A stretch of 64,000 bases of DNA from Eutreptiella sp. 'Long Island Sound 2002'. Taxonomy: Eukaryota > Euglenozoa > Euglenophyceae > Eutreptiales > Eutreptiaceae. Both the position numbers and the translations under genes were made by a program. The DNA is taken from positions 69,658,588 to 69,722,587 of the forward strand of contig OZ038383.1 in NCBI GenBank assembly GCA_964036045.1, read 5' to 3'. The notes beneath the pieces were generated by a model. That model worked only from the letters and a program-made list of their open reading frames with translations. It ran no database searches and was not told where the DNA came from. Position 1 is the first letter of the stretch. Each line of letters starts with the position of its first letter. Positions 19,160-31,365 of this stretch are shown in pieces.

Positions 19160-22100
19160 CGTCTGGTGTTAGGCGCTGTCCCTCTCCCGGCCGCCCGTCC
19201 TCTGGATTGGGCAGCCAGGGTTCCGTGACCCACGTGTCCCGGGTGCGGTCGGTGCGGGCGCGGGGGGCCAGCACCGGCCCCACAGCGTGTGCCCTCGCGG
19301 GCCGGCGTTGCTCGCTGTGGGGGTGGCGGAAGAGCGTCCCCGGGCAGGGGCGCCTTCCACCATGGTGAGGGGCGTCTGAGGTCTGAGGCACTGTCCCTCC
19401 CCCAACTGCCCGTCCTCTAGAGCGGGCTGTTGGGGTCTGCCACCCACGTGCTGTGGGCGCGGGTGTGTGGGTGTGGGGGCTGTCCCCTTGGCCTGCATGC
19501 CGCGGGGGTGGTGGGGGGCCGTCCCCGGGGGGGGGTGGCCTGCCACCGTTGTGAGGGGCGCCTGGTGTCAGGCGCTGTCCCTCCCCCGGCCGCCCGTCCT
19601 CTGGAGCGGGCAGCCAGGGTTCCGCGTCCCGTATGTCCCGGGTGCGGTCGGTGCGGGCGTGGGGACTCAGCACCGGCTCCACAGCGTGTGCCCTCGCGGG
19701 CCGGCGTTGCTCGCTGTGGGGGTGGCGGAAGTGCGTCCCTTGGGGTGGTGCCTTCCACCATAGTGAGGGGCGTCTGGGGTCAGGCGCTGTCCCTTCCCCG
19801 ACTGCCCGCCCATTGAGCGGGCTGTTGGGGTCCGCCACCCACGTGCCGTGGGCGCGGGTGCGTGGCTGTGGGGGCCCAACACTATCCCCTTGGCCTGCAT
19901 GCCCTGTGGGGGCTGCGTGCCACGGGGGTGGTGGGGGGCCGTCCCTGGGGGGGTGGCCTGCCACCGTTGTGTGGGGCGCCTGGTGTCAGGCGCTCCCGGC
20001 CGCCCGTCCTCTGGAGCGGGCAGCCAGGGTTCCGCGTCCCGTGTGTCCCGGGTGCGGTCGGTGCGGGCGTGGGGACCCAGCACCAGCCCCACAGCGTGCG
20101 CCCTTGCGGGCTGGCGTTGCTCGCTGTGGGGGTGGCGGAAGGGCGTCCCCGGGGGGGCTGCTTTCCACTGTTGTGAGGGGCGCCTGGCGTCAGGCGCTGT
20201 CCCTCCCCCGGCCGCCCGTCCTCTGGAGCGGGCAGTCAGGGTTCCGCGTCCCGTGTGTCCCGGGTGCGGTTGGTGCGGGCGTGGGGACCCAGCACCGGCC
20301 CCACAGCGTGCGCCCCTGCGGGCCGGCGTTGCCCGCCGTGGGGGTGGCGGAAGGGCGTCCCCGGGGGGGGGTGCCTTCCACCATTGTGAGGGGCGCCTGG
20401 TGTCAGGCGCTGTCCCTCCCCCAGCCGCCGGTCCTCTGGAGCGGGCAGCCAGGGTTCCGCGTCCCGTGTGTCCCGGGTGCGGTCGGTGCGGGCGTGGGGA
20501 CCCAGCACCGGCCCCACAGCGTGCGCCCTTGCAGGCTGGCGTTGCTCGCCGTCAGGGTGGCGGAAGGGCGTCCCCGGGGGGGGTGCCTTCCACCGATGTG
20601 AGGGGCGCCTGGTGTCAGGCGCTGTCCCTCCCCCGGCCGCCCGTCCTCTGGAGCGGGCAGCCAGGGTTCCGCGACCCCTGTGTCCCGGGTGCGGTCGATG
20701 CGGGCGTGGGGACTCAGCACCGGCCCCACAGCGTGCGCCTTTGCGAGCCGCCGTTGCTTGCTGTGGGGGTGGCGGAAGGGCGTCCCCGGGGGGCTGCTTT
20801 CCACCGTTGTGAGGGGCGCCTGGTGCCAGGCACTGTCCCTCCCCCGGCCGCCCGTCCTCTGGAGCGGGCGGCCGGGGTTCCGCGTCCCGTGTGTCCCGGG
20901 TGCGGTCGGTGCGGGCGTGGGGACCAAGCACCGGTCCCACAGCGTGCGCCCTTGCGGGCCGGCGTTGCTTGCTGTGGGGTCGGCGGAAGGGCGTCCCCGG
21001 GGGGGGTGCTTTCCACCGTTGTGAGGGGCGCCCGGTGTCGGGCGCTGTCCCTCTCCTGGCCGCCTGTCCTCTGGAGCGGGCAGTCAGGGTTCCGCGTTCC
21101 GTGCGTCCCGGGTGCGGTCGGTGTGGGCGTGGGGACCCAGCACCGGCGCCACAGCGTGCGCCCTTGCGGGCCGGCGTTGCCCGCTGTGGGGGTGGTGGAA
21201 GGGCGTCCCCGGAGGGGGTGCCTTCCATCATTGTGAGGGGTGCCTGGTGTCAGGCGCTGTCCCTCCCCCGGCCGTCCGTCCTCTGGAGCGGGCAGCCAGG
21301 GTTCCGCGTCCCGTGTGTCCCGGGTGCGGTCGGTGCGGGCGTGGGGACCCAGCACCGGTCCCACAGCGTGCGCCCGTGCGGGCCGGCGTTGCTCGCTGTG
21401 GGGGTGGCGGAAAGGTGTCCCCGGGGGGGGTGCCTTCCACCGTTGTGAGGGGCGCCCGGTGTCAGGCGCTGTCCCTCCCCTGGCTGCCCGTCCCCGGAGC
21501 GGGCTGCCAGGGTTCCGCGTCCCGTGTGTCCCGGGTGCGGTCGGCGCGGGCGTGGGGACCCAACACTGGCCCCACAGTGTGCGCCCTTGCGGGCCGGCGT
21601 TGCCCGCTGTGGGGGTGGCGGAAGGGCGTCCCCGGGGGGGGTGCTTTCCACCACTGTGAGGGGCGCCTGGTGTCAGGCGCTGTCCCTCCCCCGGCCGCCC
21701 GTCCTCTGGAGCGGGCAGCCAGGGTTCCGCGTCCCTTGTGTCCCGGGTGCGGTCGGTGCGGGCGTGGGGACCCAGCACGGGCCCCACAGCGTGCGCCCCT
21801 GTGGGCCGGCGTTGCTCGCTGTGGGGGTGGCGGAAGGGCGTCCCCGGGGGGGGTGCCTTCCACTTTTGTTAGGGGCGCCTGCTGTCAGGCGCTGTCCCTC
21901 CCCCGGCCGCCCGTCCTCTGGAGCGGGCAGCCAGGGTTCCGCGTCCCGTGTGTCCCGGGTGCGGTCGGTGCGGGCGTGGAGACCCAGCAGCGGCCCCACA
22001 GCGTGCGCCCTTGCGGGCTGGCGTTGCTCGCTGCGGGGGTGGCGGAAGGGCGTCCTCGGGGGGGGTGCTTTCCACCGTTGTGAGGGGCGCCTGGTGTCAG

Positions 22101-23180
22101 GCGCTGTCCCTCTCCCGGCCGCCCGTCCTCTGGAGCGGGCAGCCAGAGTTCTGCGTCCCGTGTGTCCCCGGTGCGGTCGGTGCGGGCCCGGGGACCCAGC
22201 ACCGGCCCCACAGTGTCCGCCCTTGCGGGCTGGCGTTGCGCGCTGTGGGTGTGGCGGAAGGGCGTCCCCGGGGGGGGTGCCTTCCACCATTATGAGGGGC
22301 GCCTGCTGTCAGGCGCTGTCCCTCCCCCGGCCGCCCGTCCTCTGGAGCGGGCAGCCGGGGTTCCGCGTCCCGTGTGTCCCGGCTGCGGTCGGTGCGGGCG
22401 TGGGGACCCAGCAGCGGCCCCACAGCGTGCGCCCTTGCAGGCTGGCGTTGCTCGCTGTCGGGGTGGCGGAAGGGCGTCCCCGGGGGGGGTGCTTTCCACC
22501 GTTGCGAGGCGCGCCTAGTGTCAGGCGCTGTCCCTCCCCCGGCCGCCCGTCCTCTGGAGCGGGCAGCCAGGGTTCCGCGTCCCGTGTGTCCCGGGTGCGG
22601 TCGGAGCGGGCGTGGGGACCCAGCACTCCCCCACAGCGTGCGCCCCTGCGGGCCGACGTTGCTCGCTGTGCAGGTGGCGGAAGGGCGTCCCCGGGGGGGG
22701 TGCCTTCCACCGTTGTGAGGGGCGCCTGCTGTCAGGCGCTGTTCCTCCCCCGGCCGCCCGTCCTCTGGAGCGGGCAGCCAGGGTTCCGCGACCCGTGTGT
22801 CCCGGGTGCGGTTGATGCGGGCGTGTGGACCCAGCACCGGCCCCACAGCATGCGCCCCTGCGGGCCGGCGTTGCTGGCTGTGGGGGTGGCGGAAGGGCGT
22901 CCCCGGGGGGGGGTGCCCTCCACCGTTGTGAGGGGCGCCTGGTGTCAGGCGCTGTCCCTCCCCCGGCCGCCCGTCCTCTGGAGCGGGCAGCCAGGGTTAC
23001 GCGACCCGTGTGTCCCGGGTGCGGTTGATGCGGGCGTGTGGACCCAGCACCAGCCCCACAGCGTGCGCCCTTGCGGGCCGGCGTTGCTCGCTGTGGGGCT
23101 GGCAGAAGGGCGTCCCCGGGGGGGGTGCCTTCCACCATTGTGAGGGGCGCCTGAGGTCAGGCGCTGTCCCTCTCCCGGCT
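19160..23180. repeat. 212-bp tandem array, about 19 copies, directly upstream of the LINE
   Basis: The phrase TGTCAGGCGCTGTCCCTC recurs near 20,401, 20,613, 20,824, 21,036, 21,248 and 21,460, giving a steady 211-212 bp period. Copies nearest the LINE (19.1-20.1 kb) are more diverged than distal ones. Each unit also carries CGTCCCCGGGG followed by a G run. The period is not a multiple of three, so the long open frames through it are artefacts of base bias. Position and size match the tandem promoter monomers known at the 5' end of some mammalian L1 elements. Confidence 0.85.
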
Positions 23181-25683
23181 GCCCGCCCACTGCTCGGCAT
23201 GTTGCCGGGGCTCGTTTGGTGTGTGCGGTGTGTGTGGTGCCTGTGCCGTGCGTGTCGTGCTGCGTGGTGCCGCTCTTCCCTTGTTCCTCCGGTGCTCCCC
23301 TCTCCGGTGTCTCGGTGCGGTGTTTTGCTCGCCGTGTGCCTGCTGTGTCCCCTTCCCTGTGCGCGCCCCGTGCTCGGCCGCTAGCTACCCCTTGTTCCTT
23401 TCGCGGCTTCGTCGCTCTTTACCCCTTCCTCTACCCTTCTCCCGGACATGCACTTTTTCCCTGCCTCCGCTTTGTTGTGTGTCTCGGTCTTTTTCCTTGT
23501 CGGCCCGGGCTTTCCCCTTTGAACCTGTGTAGAGAGAGGAGAGGGTGTAAACGGGCGTGCGGCGGCGGCGGTTTTGTCGCGACACGGCTGGTACATCATG
23601 CGACATGCGTGTGCGACAGGCGTGTGCGTAGATTTATTTCCTACTTGCTCTCGTCTCGGCTCCGCACACCTCTTTGGCCGCTACCTTTACTCGTTGTCCG
23701 TTCCGCGCGCGCGGCGTGACATGCAACATACCTGTTTCTTTCCCCACTACCTTAACGTGTCCTAGTCCTCTCGCCATGCCTACGTGTGTATGACGCGGGT
23801 CGGGCGTTCGCTAATGAGAGACGACGGCACGACGCAAAACTTGCGTAAGCGTCTAAGACAACCCTACTTTAACGCCCAGACGACGCAAACACGAGCATAC
23901 ACTTCTCCCTGGGACCTGTGAGGGGAACGGAACGTGGGTGCATGCACAAGGTAGGTAGCGTGGCAACGTGTGTTTGTCGGAACCCGGCACACGACGGCGC
24001 TATGCTATTTGTGTGTATGCTCCCCGTGACTACCACTCCCTGGCCGAAGGCCATTTCTTTTTTCCCCGTCTCGGTTGGTGGCGCGGGCCGGGTTGTTGGC
24101 GGCGTGGCAGGCACGACATGGTAACATACTTGTGTTCTTGGTGGCGGTGTGTGGCTTGCCTACTATTTGTTTGCATGCGGCGGCATACCTTTTGTCCCCT
24201 TTCGCTCTCTTTCTCCTCCTACGTAAGCGGGCGTGCGGGTGGGGGGTGGGCGCGTCCCGGTTACGCCTCGTGGTCACCTTTTACTTTTGTTGGCGTGGTT
24301 GCCGTTCTTGTCTCGTGTTCGTTGCGTAGCGTAGCGTGGCATGCAACATACTTGGATCCAACTAGCCACGTGTGTATGTTTAGTTCTTGTTTGTGTGCTT
24401 TTCTTTGTATGTTGTGCTTCACCTCGGTGGCGCGTGGCCTCCTTCACACGTTCTTCTCTCCCTTGTTGGTTTTTTTGTTCCCCCTTGTTTGTCCCTTCAT
24501 ACCATGTTGCTCGTCCGTGGCGGTGATGACCTTGCGGCGTTCCGGGCACGCACGTACGGGCATACCTTTGTTTCCCTATGTGTGCAGGGGTCAGCATTGG
24601 CATTCATTCGGTGTCACCTCTTGTTGGTTTTCCTTGCCGGTGCGGTTTGCGTTGCGCTTTTCGTGGCGGCGCACTTTGGCGTTGCTTGACACGTAACTTC
24701 CTTGTATTGCGTTTGTTACAGCGTTGTGCATACAACATATGGCATATAACATTGTTTCTCGGCGGCCGGTGGCGTTGTTGTTGCTTGCGTGTATTATTCA
24801 TGCATGACATGCAACATACTTGTGCGGCTTCGTTTTTCTTTTGTTGTGATGTCCTTCGTGTGTTACGGCGTCGTCGTCTTCCCTATGTGAGTGGGCTTGT
24901 ATTGCTTGGTCGTGTACTCGTGGTATGTCTTCACCGTGGTGCAGTTCGTTACATACTTGTTCTCTGCTTGTCTACCTCTTACCGCGTTGTGTTTGTTTCG
25001 TTGGTTTCTAGCGCTGCGCGGCATATAACATACTTGTTTGTCGGCGGCCGGTGGCGTTGTTGTTGTCTATGTGTGGTTTGTTTTGGGGCGCGCACAAGTC
25101 CCTAGCGCCTAAGGCACGCACTTTGCTAGGTGGTTTGGGGCAAGCAACGCTCAGCTTCTTCGCCGTCGCGACTCTATTGTTCGTCTTTTTTGGTGAGCGT
25201 CCTAAATTTTGCGACCTCGCCAAACAGCTACGTAAAATTGTTGGGGGGGTTTCTGAGGTCGGAAAAGATGATTTTTCGCTTTATTTCTTCTGGCGGTGCG
25301 TCATTTTCTTGGTATTTTCTTTTTCTTCTGCTGCGATCGCGCGACCATTCATTTTCCTGCCGCTGTACGAGCTCCTTGAATGGGTGAGCAGAAGGAGCTG
25401 AGACCGTGAGGGCAGCGACTGAAGGAAACCTACCGCTGGTCATTCCCCACGGGAACCTGGTTGAAGTTCTTGGCCATGAGGTGAGGAAGGGGTGGCCAGG
25501 AGAACTGATGGTGGAGAGCTCTCCTTCCCGCCAGAGGCCGCCACGATGTAAAACAAACAAGGAGATATCAGATGAGGCTGCCGACGCGGCCGCCCTTACT
25601 TACTTACTACCTCAATGAAAATGAAACTCGACCGTTTTTTCTTTTTATAAAAATTGAAAAGTTTGAGCTTCATGCACACCTCT
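23181..25683. other. Pyrimidine-rich non-coding stretch with dispersed short repeats
   Basis: No convincing gene. CATGCAACATAC recurs near 23,720, 24,339 and 24,807. A 45-bp block beginning GGCATATAACAT and ending in GGCGGCCGGTGGCGTTG occurs at about 24,741 and 25,021. A 36-bp segment near 24,035-24,070 reappears in reverse orientation at 30,596-30,631. Frames at 25.05-25.56 kb on both strands are protein-like in places but unrecognised. Confidence 0.4.
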
Positions 25684-27223
25684 AAGGGAAGACCCGAACG
25701 TGGAGTTATTCGCCAGTGACAAGCAGCACTTCCTGGACCACTACTGCAGCAAAGGGGAAAACTGCTGCTACAAACTTTTTTGGCCATCTTTCGGGATGGC
25801 CTACGGAAACCCCAGGTTCAGTGAACTGGGGCAGGTCTGGGCGAAGGTGGCCTTGGAATGTTCCCGTATGGTGCTGTGTTCCCCTGATTGGGGAGCCCAT
25901 GGGGGAGATGAGTACTGGCGTACTCTATTGGACAAGCTGACGCTCACCTCCGTCCAGCTGTCCGACGACGCCATCTATGTGCCTCTGGGTTGCAAGACGC
26001 CTATTGGGAAACCAGGATGGGGGAGCATGCTAGTCGTGGTGGACGGGGGAGTAGCCCCAGTACCTTGGGAAGATCTGAACCCTGCTATGGTCCATGAAAT
26101 TCAATGTGAGAGCAGCAGCTACACCCTGGATGTCCTGAAAGACAGACTCCGGCCTCAAAACGTCGTGGAAACTACTCCTCGGGGAGACGAGTACGTCGTG
26201 TCTGACGCTGTTGCTCCCAACTCCCCCTGCCATGTACCTAATCCTGATGTAGTCTCAGAGTGTGGGCTATCCGAGCTACCCAGCTCCATACATTTTGATG
26301 GCGAAACCGAGCATGACGCCATCTTCGTGCAAACGTGCGTGGAGGAAGTGGAGAATGCCCATTACGCTGCCCCACAGAAACTCCTACTCTCCATGAGGGG
26401 ACAGGAGCCCTTGGACGAGCAGTTGGACCCCTGATCTAGGCTGAGAGAGTGTGTGGACTCCAAGAAGAGAATGGTGGAGAAAAGGCTATGCTACGCTAAG
26501 CCTACCCACAGCTCATGGCCGTTGAAACAAGCGTCTATGGGAGAAACCTCCCAACTGAAGGAGGACCTTGAGCAGAAGATTACCACCTGGCAACGGGAGG
26601 TGGATCTAAAGCTCATGAAGAGCGTATGGGGTGCCCATGTGAGGACCCGGGAGGAAGATGAACTCTCAGAGGAACGTTTCTGCGAACCCTCTCCAGCGTG
26701 CCTATGCTGTCACCGTTCACCTGAGACTGTCGAATGGGACCTTCAATACGCCTGCCAAGGGCTGAAGGACACGACCAAGGACGCTGAACCGGTTTAGGAC
26801 CACCTTCGTGCTTCTATTCACCAAGGCGCAAGCAATCTGCACTCTGACGAGGACCAGGAGGACAAGAGCAAGCTCTTGAACCCTAGACTACAGAAGCTGA
26901 TCAGGACCTCCCTGGAGGTGTTCGGTTAACTACCCCCTCCAGCCTCCTGTCAAAAGCTGGTACAGATGGACCTCAAGCTGAAGCCTGAGAAACGTAGAAG
27001 ACCCTTCCCGGCTCCTAAAGAGCAGGCCGATGAGATTGAGCGACAGAGACAAGAGTGTGTTGACGCTGGCCTAGTTCTGAAGTGCAAGGATGGGGACTAC
27101 CCCCAACCCTGCAGCCCCGGTTTCCTGGTGGTGAAATCTGGGTATACAGCCAAACGGCTGGTGGTGGACTATGGAGAGCTGAACAAGAAAACGGTGAACC
27201 ACTCAGGGTCTAATCCCAACATG
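25684..27223 (+). pseudogene. Gypsy copy A, part 1: methyltransferase-like domain to RT start
   Basis: Aligns with Pol of element 2 from REDPNVELFASDKQ onward, so it is truncated at its 5' end within the methyltransferase-like domain; LTR, gag and protease are absent. It keeps YGNPRFSELG (25,808-25,819 encodes NPRF), the acidic linker and the RT entry LVVDYGELNKKT. It is broken by TGA (26,432), TAG (26,795) and TAA (26,927), where element 2 has Gly, Glu and Glu codons. It stops at 27,223, where element 1 is inserted, and resumes at 38,470. Confidence 0.85.
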
Positions 27224-27911
27224 CCCTAATAGATTTGATGAAATCCTGCAGGTTTTTGTGTCGGAAAACAGAACCAAAGCAGCACGTAGAGCAAGAACAG
27301 GATGTGGATCGAATCAATGAATAGTTTTGAAATCCAGTGTATCACGGAAGGGCTGCAGATAGACAAAGCAGGCATAAGTACAAAGATTCAATCACAAATG
27401 GTTAAAACAAATGATTTTATGTAACGACTGGCATGACTCTCGCCTCCAAGTTAGCATCAAGCACTTCATGTGCACTCTTGTGGATGAAATGGAGTTGGTT
27501 AGGAATGTGGGGCAAAGGAGTTAGGCCAGACACAGAATATGACTTGGCCAAGCAACTGAATTCAGAAACAATCAAAAAGTAGAACCACAATAAGTGGTAG
27601 AATCAGTAGAGTATAGGGGTCTTGAGGTGGGAGACCACTAGGCTTAACCTACAAGGTCTTAGGCATGAAATGCCTAGTTTATTTCGGTATAACCTCCATG
27701 AAGGAAGATACCTCCGCTCAGTTGACTGGTAGGTGTGAACTTCATGAGGGGCTAGGGTTACACTCCTAGTTATCTTGAGAAAGTGTACTTTAAGCTTCAA
27801 AGGAGAGATAAAAATGCTTAAGTAAGTCTGAACATCAACAATAGGGCTTTAGGGAGGGCTTGGCCTGGAACAAGACCTCTAAGAAAAACATGTCAGTGAC
27901 GTTTTCTTACT
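27224..27911 (-). repeat. 3' LTR of element 1
   Basis: Begins CCCTAATAG and ends TTTTCTTACT on the plus strand; matches 37,783-38,469 along its length with about 7 percent differences. In element orientation it starts AGTAAGAAAA, so its ends are not the usual TG/CA. Confidence 0.8.
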
Positions 27912-27921
27912 CTCCCCCTGG
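27912..27921 (-). promoter_or_regulatory. Polypurine tract of element 1
   Basis: Minus strand CCAGGGGGAG sits immediately before the 3' LTR. Element 2 has AAGGGGGG in the same place. Confidence 0.7.
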
Positions 27922-29387
27922 AGTACTAGTTGATCAAGTAGTAGTAGGACCAAGGGTAAAGGGTCCAATTCCCCGAAATTACCTCAGAAAATGCATTAGA
28001 CCAGCCAAAGACATTCCCATCAGTTCATAGAAGCCTATCACACTGTAGGTACCGTTGAAAAACAGTGTAATGTACCGTGAATGATGTCCCTTCGATGGGG
28101 CATTCCTCAAAAGTCGCCAGCGTGAGGCGAAAGCTTTTGTCAAAAATTTGGGGGTAGTGGGGTTTGAACCCAGGACTCCCTCCCTAGAGCACACATGCTT
28201 GCCCACTAGGGTACAGTCGAATGCTCTAATGCGGACGACGATCGCTGTATCAACAGCGTTTTAGTAAACGTCCTGACCAAGAGCCAGGGCGGAGCAATAC
28301 ACCCAATGGAGGGTACAAAACTCCTGGAGCTGAAAAAAATAGAAAATGGAACCAACAGGGAGTGAATCCTGTGGTTTGGCGACGGGGCTAGCGAGTTAAG
28401 AAGTCAAATCGCTAAACGTTGACGAAAAGACGTCAGAAATCGTCAATCTTTGGCCAAACCTATAGTCTCAGACAAGCGCAACAGAAGCGGACTCCCAAAA
28501 AGAGTTGCGCAACCGTAAACCGCTCCAGAAAAAGAAGATCTTAGTCGTAGTTTTTAAAGTTTTTAAAACAGATTTTTGCACGGTTGCATCAAACATTTTA
28601 TAAACTTTAGGAAAAAGTATTGGAGAGAAACTCACCCCACAGAGCAGGTGGAGAACCCTCCTCTCAGGTATGTTAGTGTCATGCCACACACATGCATTGT
28701 GTTCCTGGTGGTTGCTTCGTGAAAGCGTCAGGGTTGTCACCGTTGTGTTCGTTGGGGGTTCGGGTGTTCACTTCCTTGCTCTGCACAGGTCAAAACTGTA
28801 ATGAAAGGTATGCGAAACGAATGGAGCGCGCATCACGCACGTAGGGTTAGATTATGCGCTGTGCTCGCTATGCATCTGCCTAATCTAGGCATTCACACGT
28901 TGTGTCGCTTTCCCCTTCCCCAGTCTACCCTTCTCTTCCCTTAACAGGTCCGAAAGGGAACTGCTTGCTCGTGTTTGTGTAGCCGTAGCGTTAAAAAAGA
29001 ATTGCTGGAAACGCTTAGGCTTGTTTTGCGCTGTGCAGTGCGCCTTTCCCTCTCCAATTTCTGCAGGAAACAAGGGAAGAAGGGCATGCATGACACACAA
29101 TGCATTCATCGATCAGAATTGTTTATAACTCGCCGTAGGGTTGTTTAAACGCTTAGGGTCGTTTTGCGTCCGTGTTCCCTTCGGCATTCACATGGTGCGT
29201 GGTGAGTAAGGTAGGTAAGCCCAGGAGGAGGTCAGGAGGACCTGGTTGAGTCGCGCGCTGAGTGGTTGTTAATGGAAAGTGGTAGAAAAAAGTTTAGTTA
29301 ATCGCCTCCCTCCCTTCATACACACGATGCATTAAAGGGATATAGGCCACGCGCAGTGCACACGGTAAAACACTTGCTTGGGCTACC
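27922..29387. other. Element 1 non-coding 3' segment
   Basis: No gene recognised. It holds a tRNA-like unit (28,150-28,216) and a pair of related short boxes with CGCTTAGG near 29,013 and 29,150. From about 29,150 it aligns with element 2 around 50.0 kb. Confidence 0.5.
28150..28216 (-). repeat. tRNA-like unit (SINE-type head)
   Basis: The minus strand has a B-box-like GGTTCAAACC (28,161-28,170) with a short T-stem (TGGG/CCCA) and an A-box-like CCTAGTGGGC (28,201-28,210), spaced as in a tRNA. The rest does not fold into a full tRNA, so it is a tRNA-derived repeat rather than a gene. Confidence 0.55.
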
Positions 29388-29806
29388 AAGGGCTCCGCCC
29401 TACGTTCTATAAGAGGACGGGCGGAAACCTTAAGCTTGCTTGCTTGCGGCCTGGTTAGAGGACAGTGTATTATTGGTCAGCCTGAGAAGATTATAATACC
29501 TGGAGGCTGGCTTGGTTCCTCAGCCGCTAACCAGGTCTCATCTGCCTTTGCTTTACAGGTGGCAGAAGGCAGGGTGATTGGTGTAGCTGCAGTTGCCTCC
29601 GGTGACTTTGAATTTTTCTGCCAATGCTAAAAAGCGCGCTGACCACACAATCAACAAACTGTACCTCAGCCGTGAGTGGCGAGGACAGTCCGACCTCTTA
29701 AACATACACGCTGTGCACGCAAACTGAGCACTCCTTCCCTCCAAGCCCTGACAGGGAAACGTGTTGTGACGTCCCTGTTAGGCCACAGTCACTTAGTAGT
29801 GCTGTG
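29388..29806 (+). other. Structured 3' module of element 1 (hairpins H1-H4)
   Basis: H1: 29,388-29,431, stem TCCGCCC/GGGCGGA with inner GTTCT/AGGAC. H2: outer stem 29,450-29,458 with 29,527-29,535 (9 bp), enclosing CAGCCT/AGGCTG and GGCT/AGCC. H3: 29,747-29,782, all 11 stem positions paired. H4: 29,784-29,806, CACAGT-C-AC/GT-GCTGTG. Element 2 has the same plan at 50,203-50,617 with different but still paired bases. Wobble pairs are G-T on the plus strand, antisense to pol. Conserved CAG acceptor-like sequence follows H4. Confidence 0.65.
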
Positions 29807-30811
29807 TTCTCTTGTAATTTCACAGGGGGGGCAGTAGGAACGGGGACTCCTTTGTCATGAACACCAAGTAGTGTGCGTAGGGGTTAGGGTCAGCAAGCCT
29901 GGTAGCGACTGAGTGCGGTTGTGCTCACCCTGCCTTCGAAGGCTGGTGCTGGCATTAGTGAGTGTAGTCTAGTGGTGTCTCCTGTCCTGCGTACTTTTCC
30001 TCGTGGGCAGATGAGTGTTTTAGCTTTTGGCCCTTAGCAAAATGGCCGTTTGATATGCCCTTAGCACACTTGGCCACCCCTCCCCTCTAGTACGTAAGGC
30101 TTTTGCCGTCTTCCCCAAGGATAGGCGCCAGCACAGAAATTGGGCGCCATAGGAGTGGTAATGGTACCTGATTAGGACTTTTGGTCCAACGTCAGTGAAG
30201 CCCGGTCTCCGGGGAGTAAAGTGAGACACATACGGACATACGTAGTACACTTAGGGGTATGGTATCCCGGTAGAGAAGGGTAGAACCCCATGGGTCTGCA
30301 CCAGTCAGGGGTCCTAACTGTGGGCACCCTCGTCCCCAAGGAGGGTGGACACACCTTGCCTCATAACACCTTGGTTGTCATTCTCCCCTGGAGTAGAAAG
30401 CCACCGCTCTTCGTTGGCTTCTCAACGTCATTACATCAGGGCAGTTCCCATGCAACACATGGTCAACAAGGCACACACTCGCTGGGTGGCTGCAAACCTG
30501 ATAAGCGGCCATCTGGCTTACGCTGGTAACCATGGGCATGGGACTGCAGGGCAGGGCCCGTGCAGCGCTCAAAAAGCAGCGATCAGGGCTAAACAGATGG
30601 CCTTCGGCCAGGGAGTGGTTGTCACGGGGGGCTACCGGTCCTGTTCTGCGATGCAATGCGGGGCAACTGTGACAACTGCTCTCACACGACTATGCAGACA
30701 TATCTGCACAAGAGGGCTCACCGCCCCTGGGAGGGTAGTCTACCTGGAAGGTTAGAAAACAGTTAATAGGTAGACACCAGGAGATTTTCTTTCTTTTTAC
30801 GCTGGGAAAGA
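29807..30811. other. Element 1 region between chromodomain and structured module
   Basis: No gene recognised. It contains a TATA-like GGCTATATAAAGG at about 30,890 just beyond this interval, and the 36-bp segment ATGGCCTTCGGCCAGGG and following (30,596-30,631) shared with 24 kb. Sequence near 30,030 matches the 3' regions of element 2 and copy A. Confidence 0.4.
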
Positions 30812-31317
30812 TTCTCAGCACGGGTTAGTAGCCGTCCCTCGTTGTTCTCAACGAGGTAGGAGCGAAAGATGGGATTGATACTCCCATCTGGCTATATAAA
30901 GGCGGACATGGGTTCCCAGGTCGCCTCAGATAGCCCATAGCCATCCCACAGGATTAGGAATTTGGAGCCCTGTTTATACTCGTGGCGGGCAATACCTGCC
31001 ACCACCTAGTAGGCATTGACTGCCGTCTCATCGGCAGTCATCTCTTCGAGTTCCTCTGCCTCCTCTGCGCTGGTAGCATTCTCTAGGTCGATACGCTCGA
31101 CCTCACACTCGCTGAGTCGCCACTCATCACAGGACAAATCGTCAGGGGAATGATAGTGCCTCAACTGCTTGGGCGCACAAAGCAGTTCACCACCTAGACG
31201 TGGACTGCACCTGACATGGATTGTAGATCCATCTATCCTGATGATACGATAGGGCCCAAAATATGGGTCCTGTAGGCAGTCACGGGGCCAGGAGGGTAGT
31301 CGTGAATGGTGAACCAA
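30812..31317 (-). pseudogene. Element 1 integrase C-terminus and chromodomain
   Basis: The upper part encodes the integrase C-terminal region (DPYFGPYRIIRIDG). An in-frame TAG follows at about 31,010, and the same frame then reads ARHEYKQGSKFLILWDGYG and SEATWEPMSAFI, a clear chromodomain with its aromatic residues. A second TAG interrupts it where element 2 has Leu. Chromodomains of this type direct gypsy integration to marked chromatin. Inactive here. Confidence 0.7.
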
Positions 31318-31365
31318 AACAAGGTCACCAACCTTGAAACTGGCGGGTCGCCGTAGGCGGTTTCG

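Larger units (their letters stand above)
5404..23180 (-). mobile_element. Long LINE-type retrotransposon with 5' monomer array and extra 3' ORFs
   Basis: Order on the minus strand: 212-bp array, ORF1 (CCCH finger, unknown body, C2H2 finger), ORF2 (AP endonuclease, RT, RNase H, zinc knuckle, long C-terminus), then ORFs C, D and E. The sense strand is T-depleted throughout, like the insert at 41-46 kb. The length, about 13.6 kb of coding region plus a 4-kb array, is large for a LINE. The true 3' end is not resolved; the GC-rich block to about 1-3 kb may belong to it. Several frameshifts and in-frame TAG, TAA and TGA codons indicate an inactive copy, or partly assembly errors. Confidence 0.7.
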
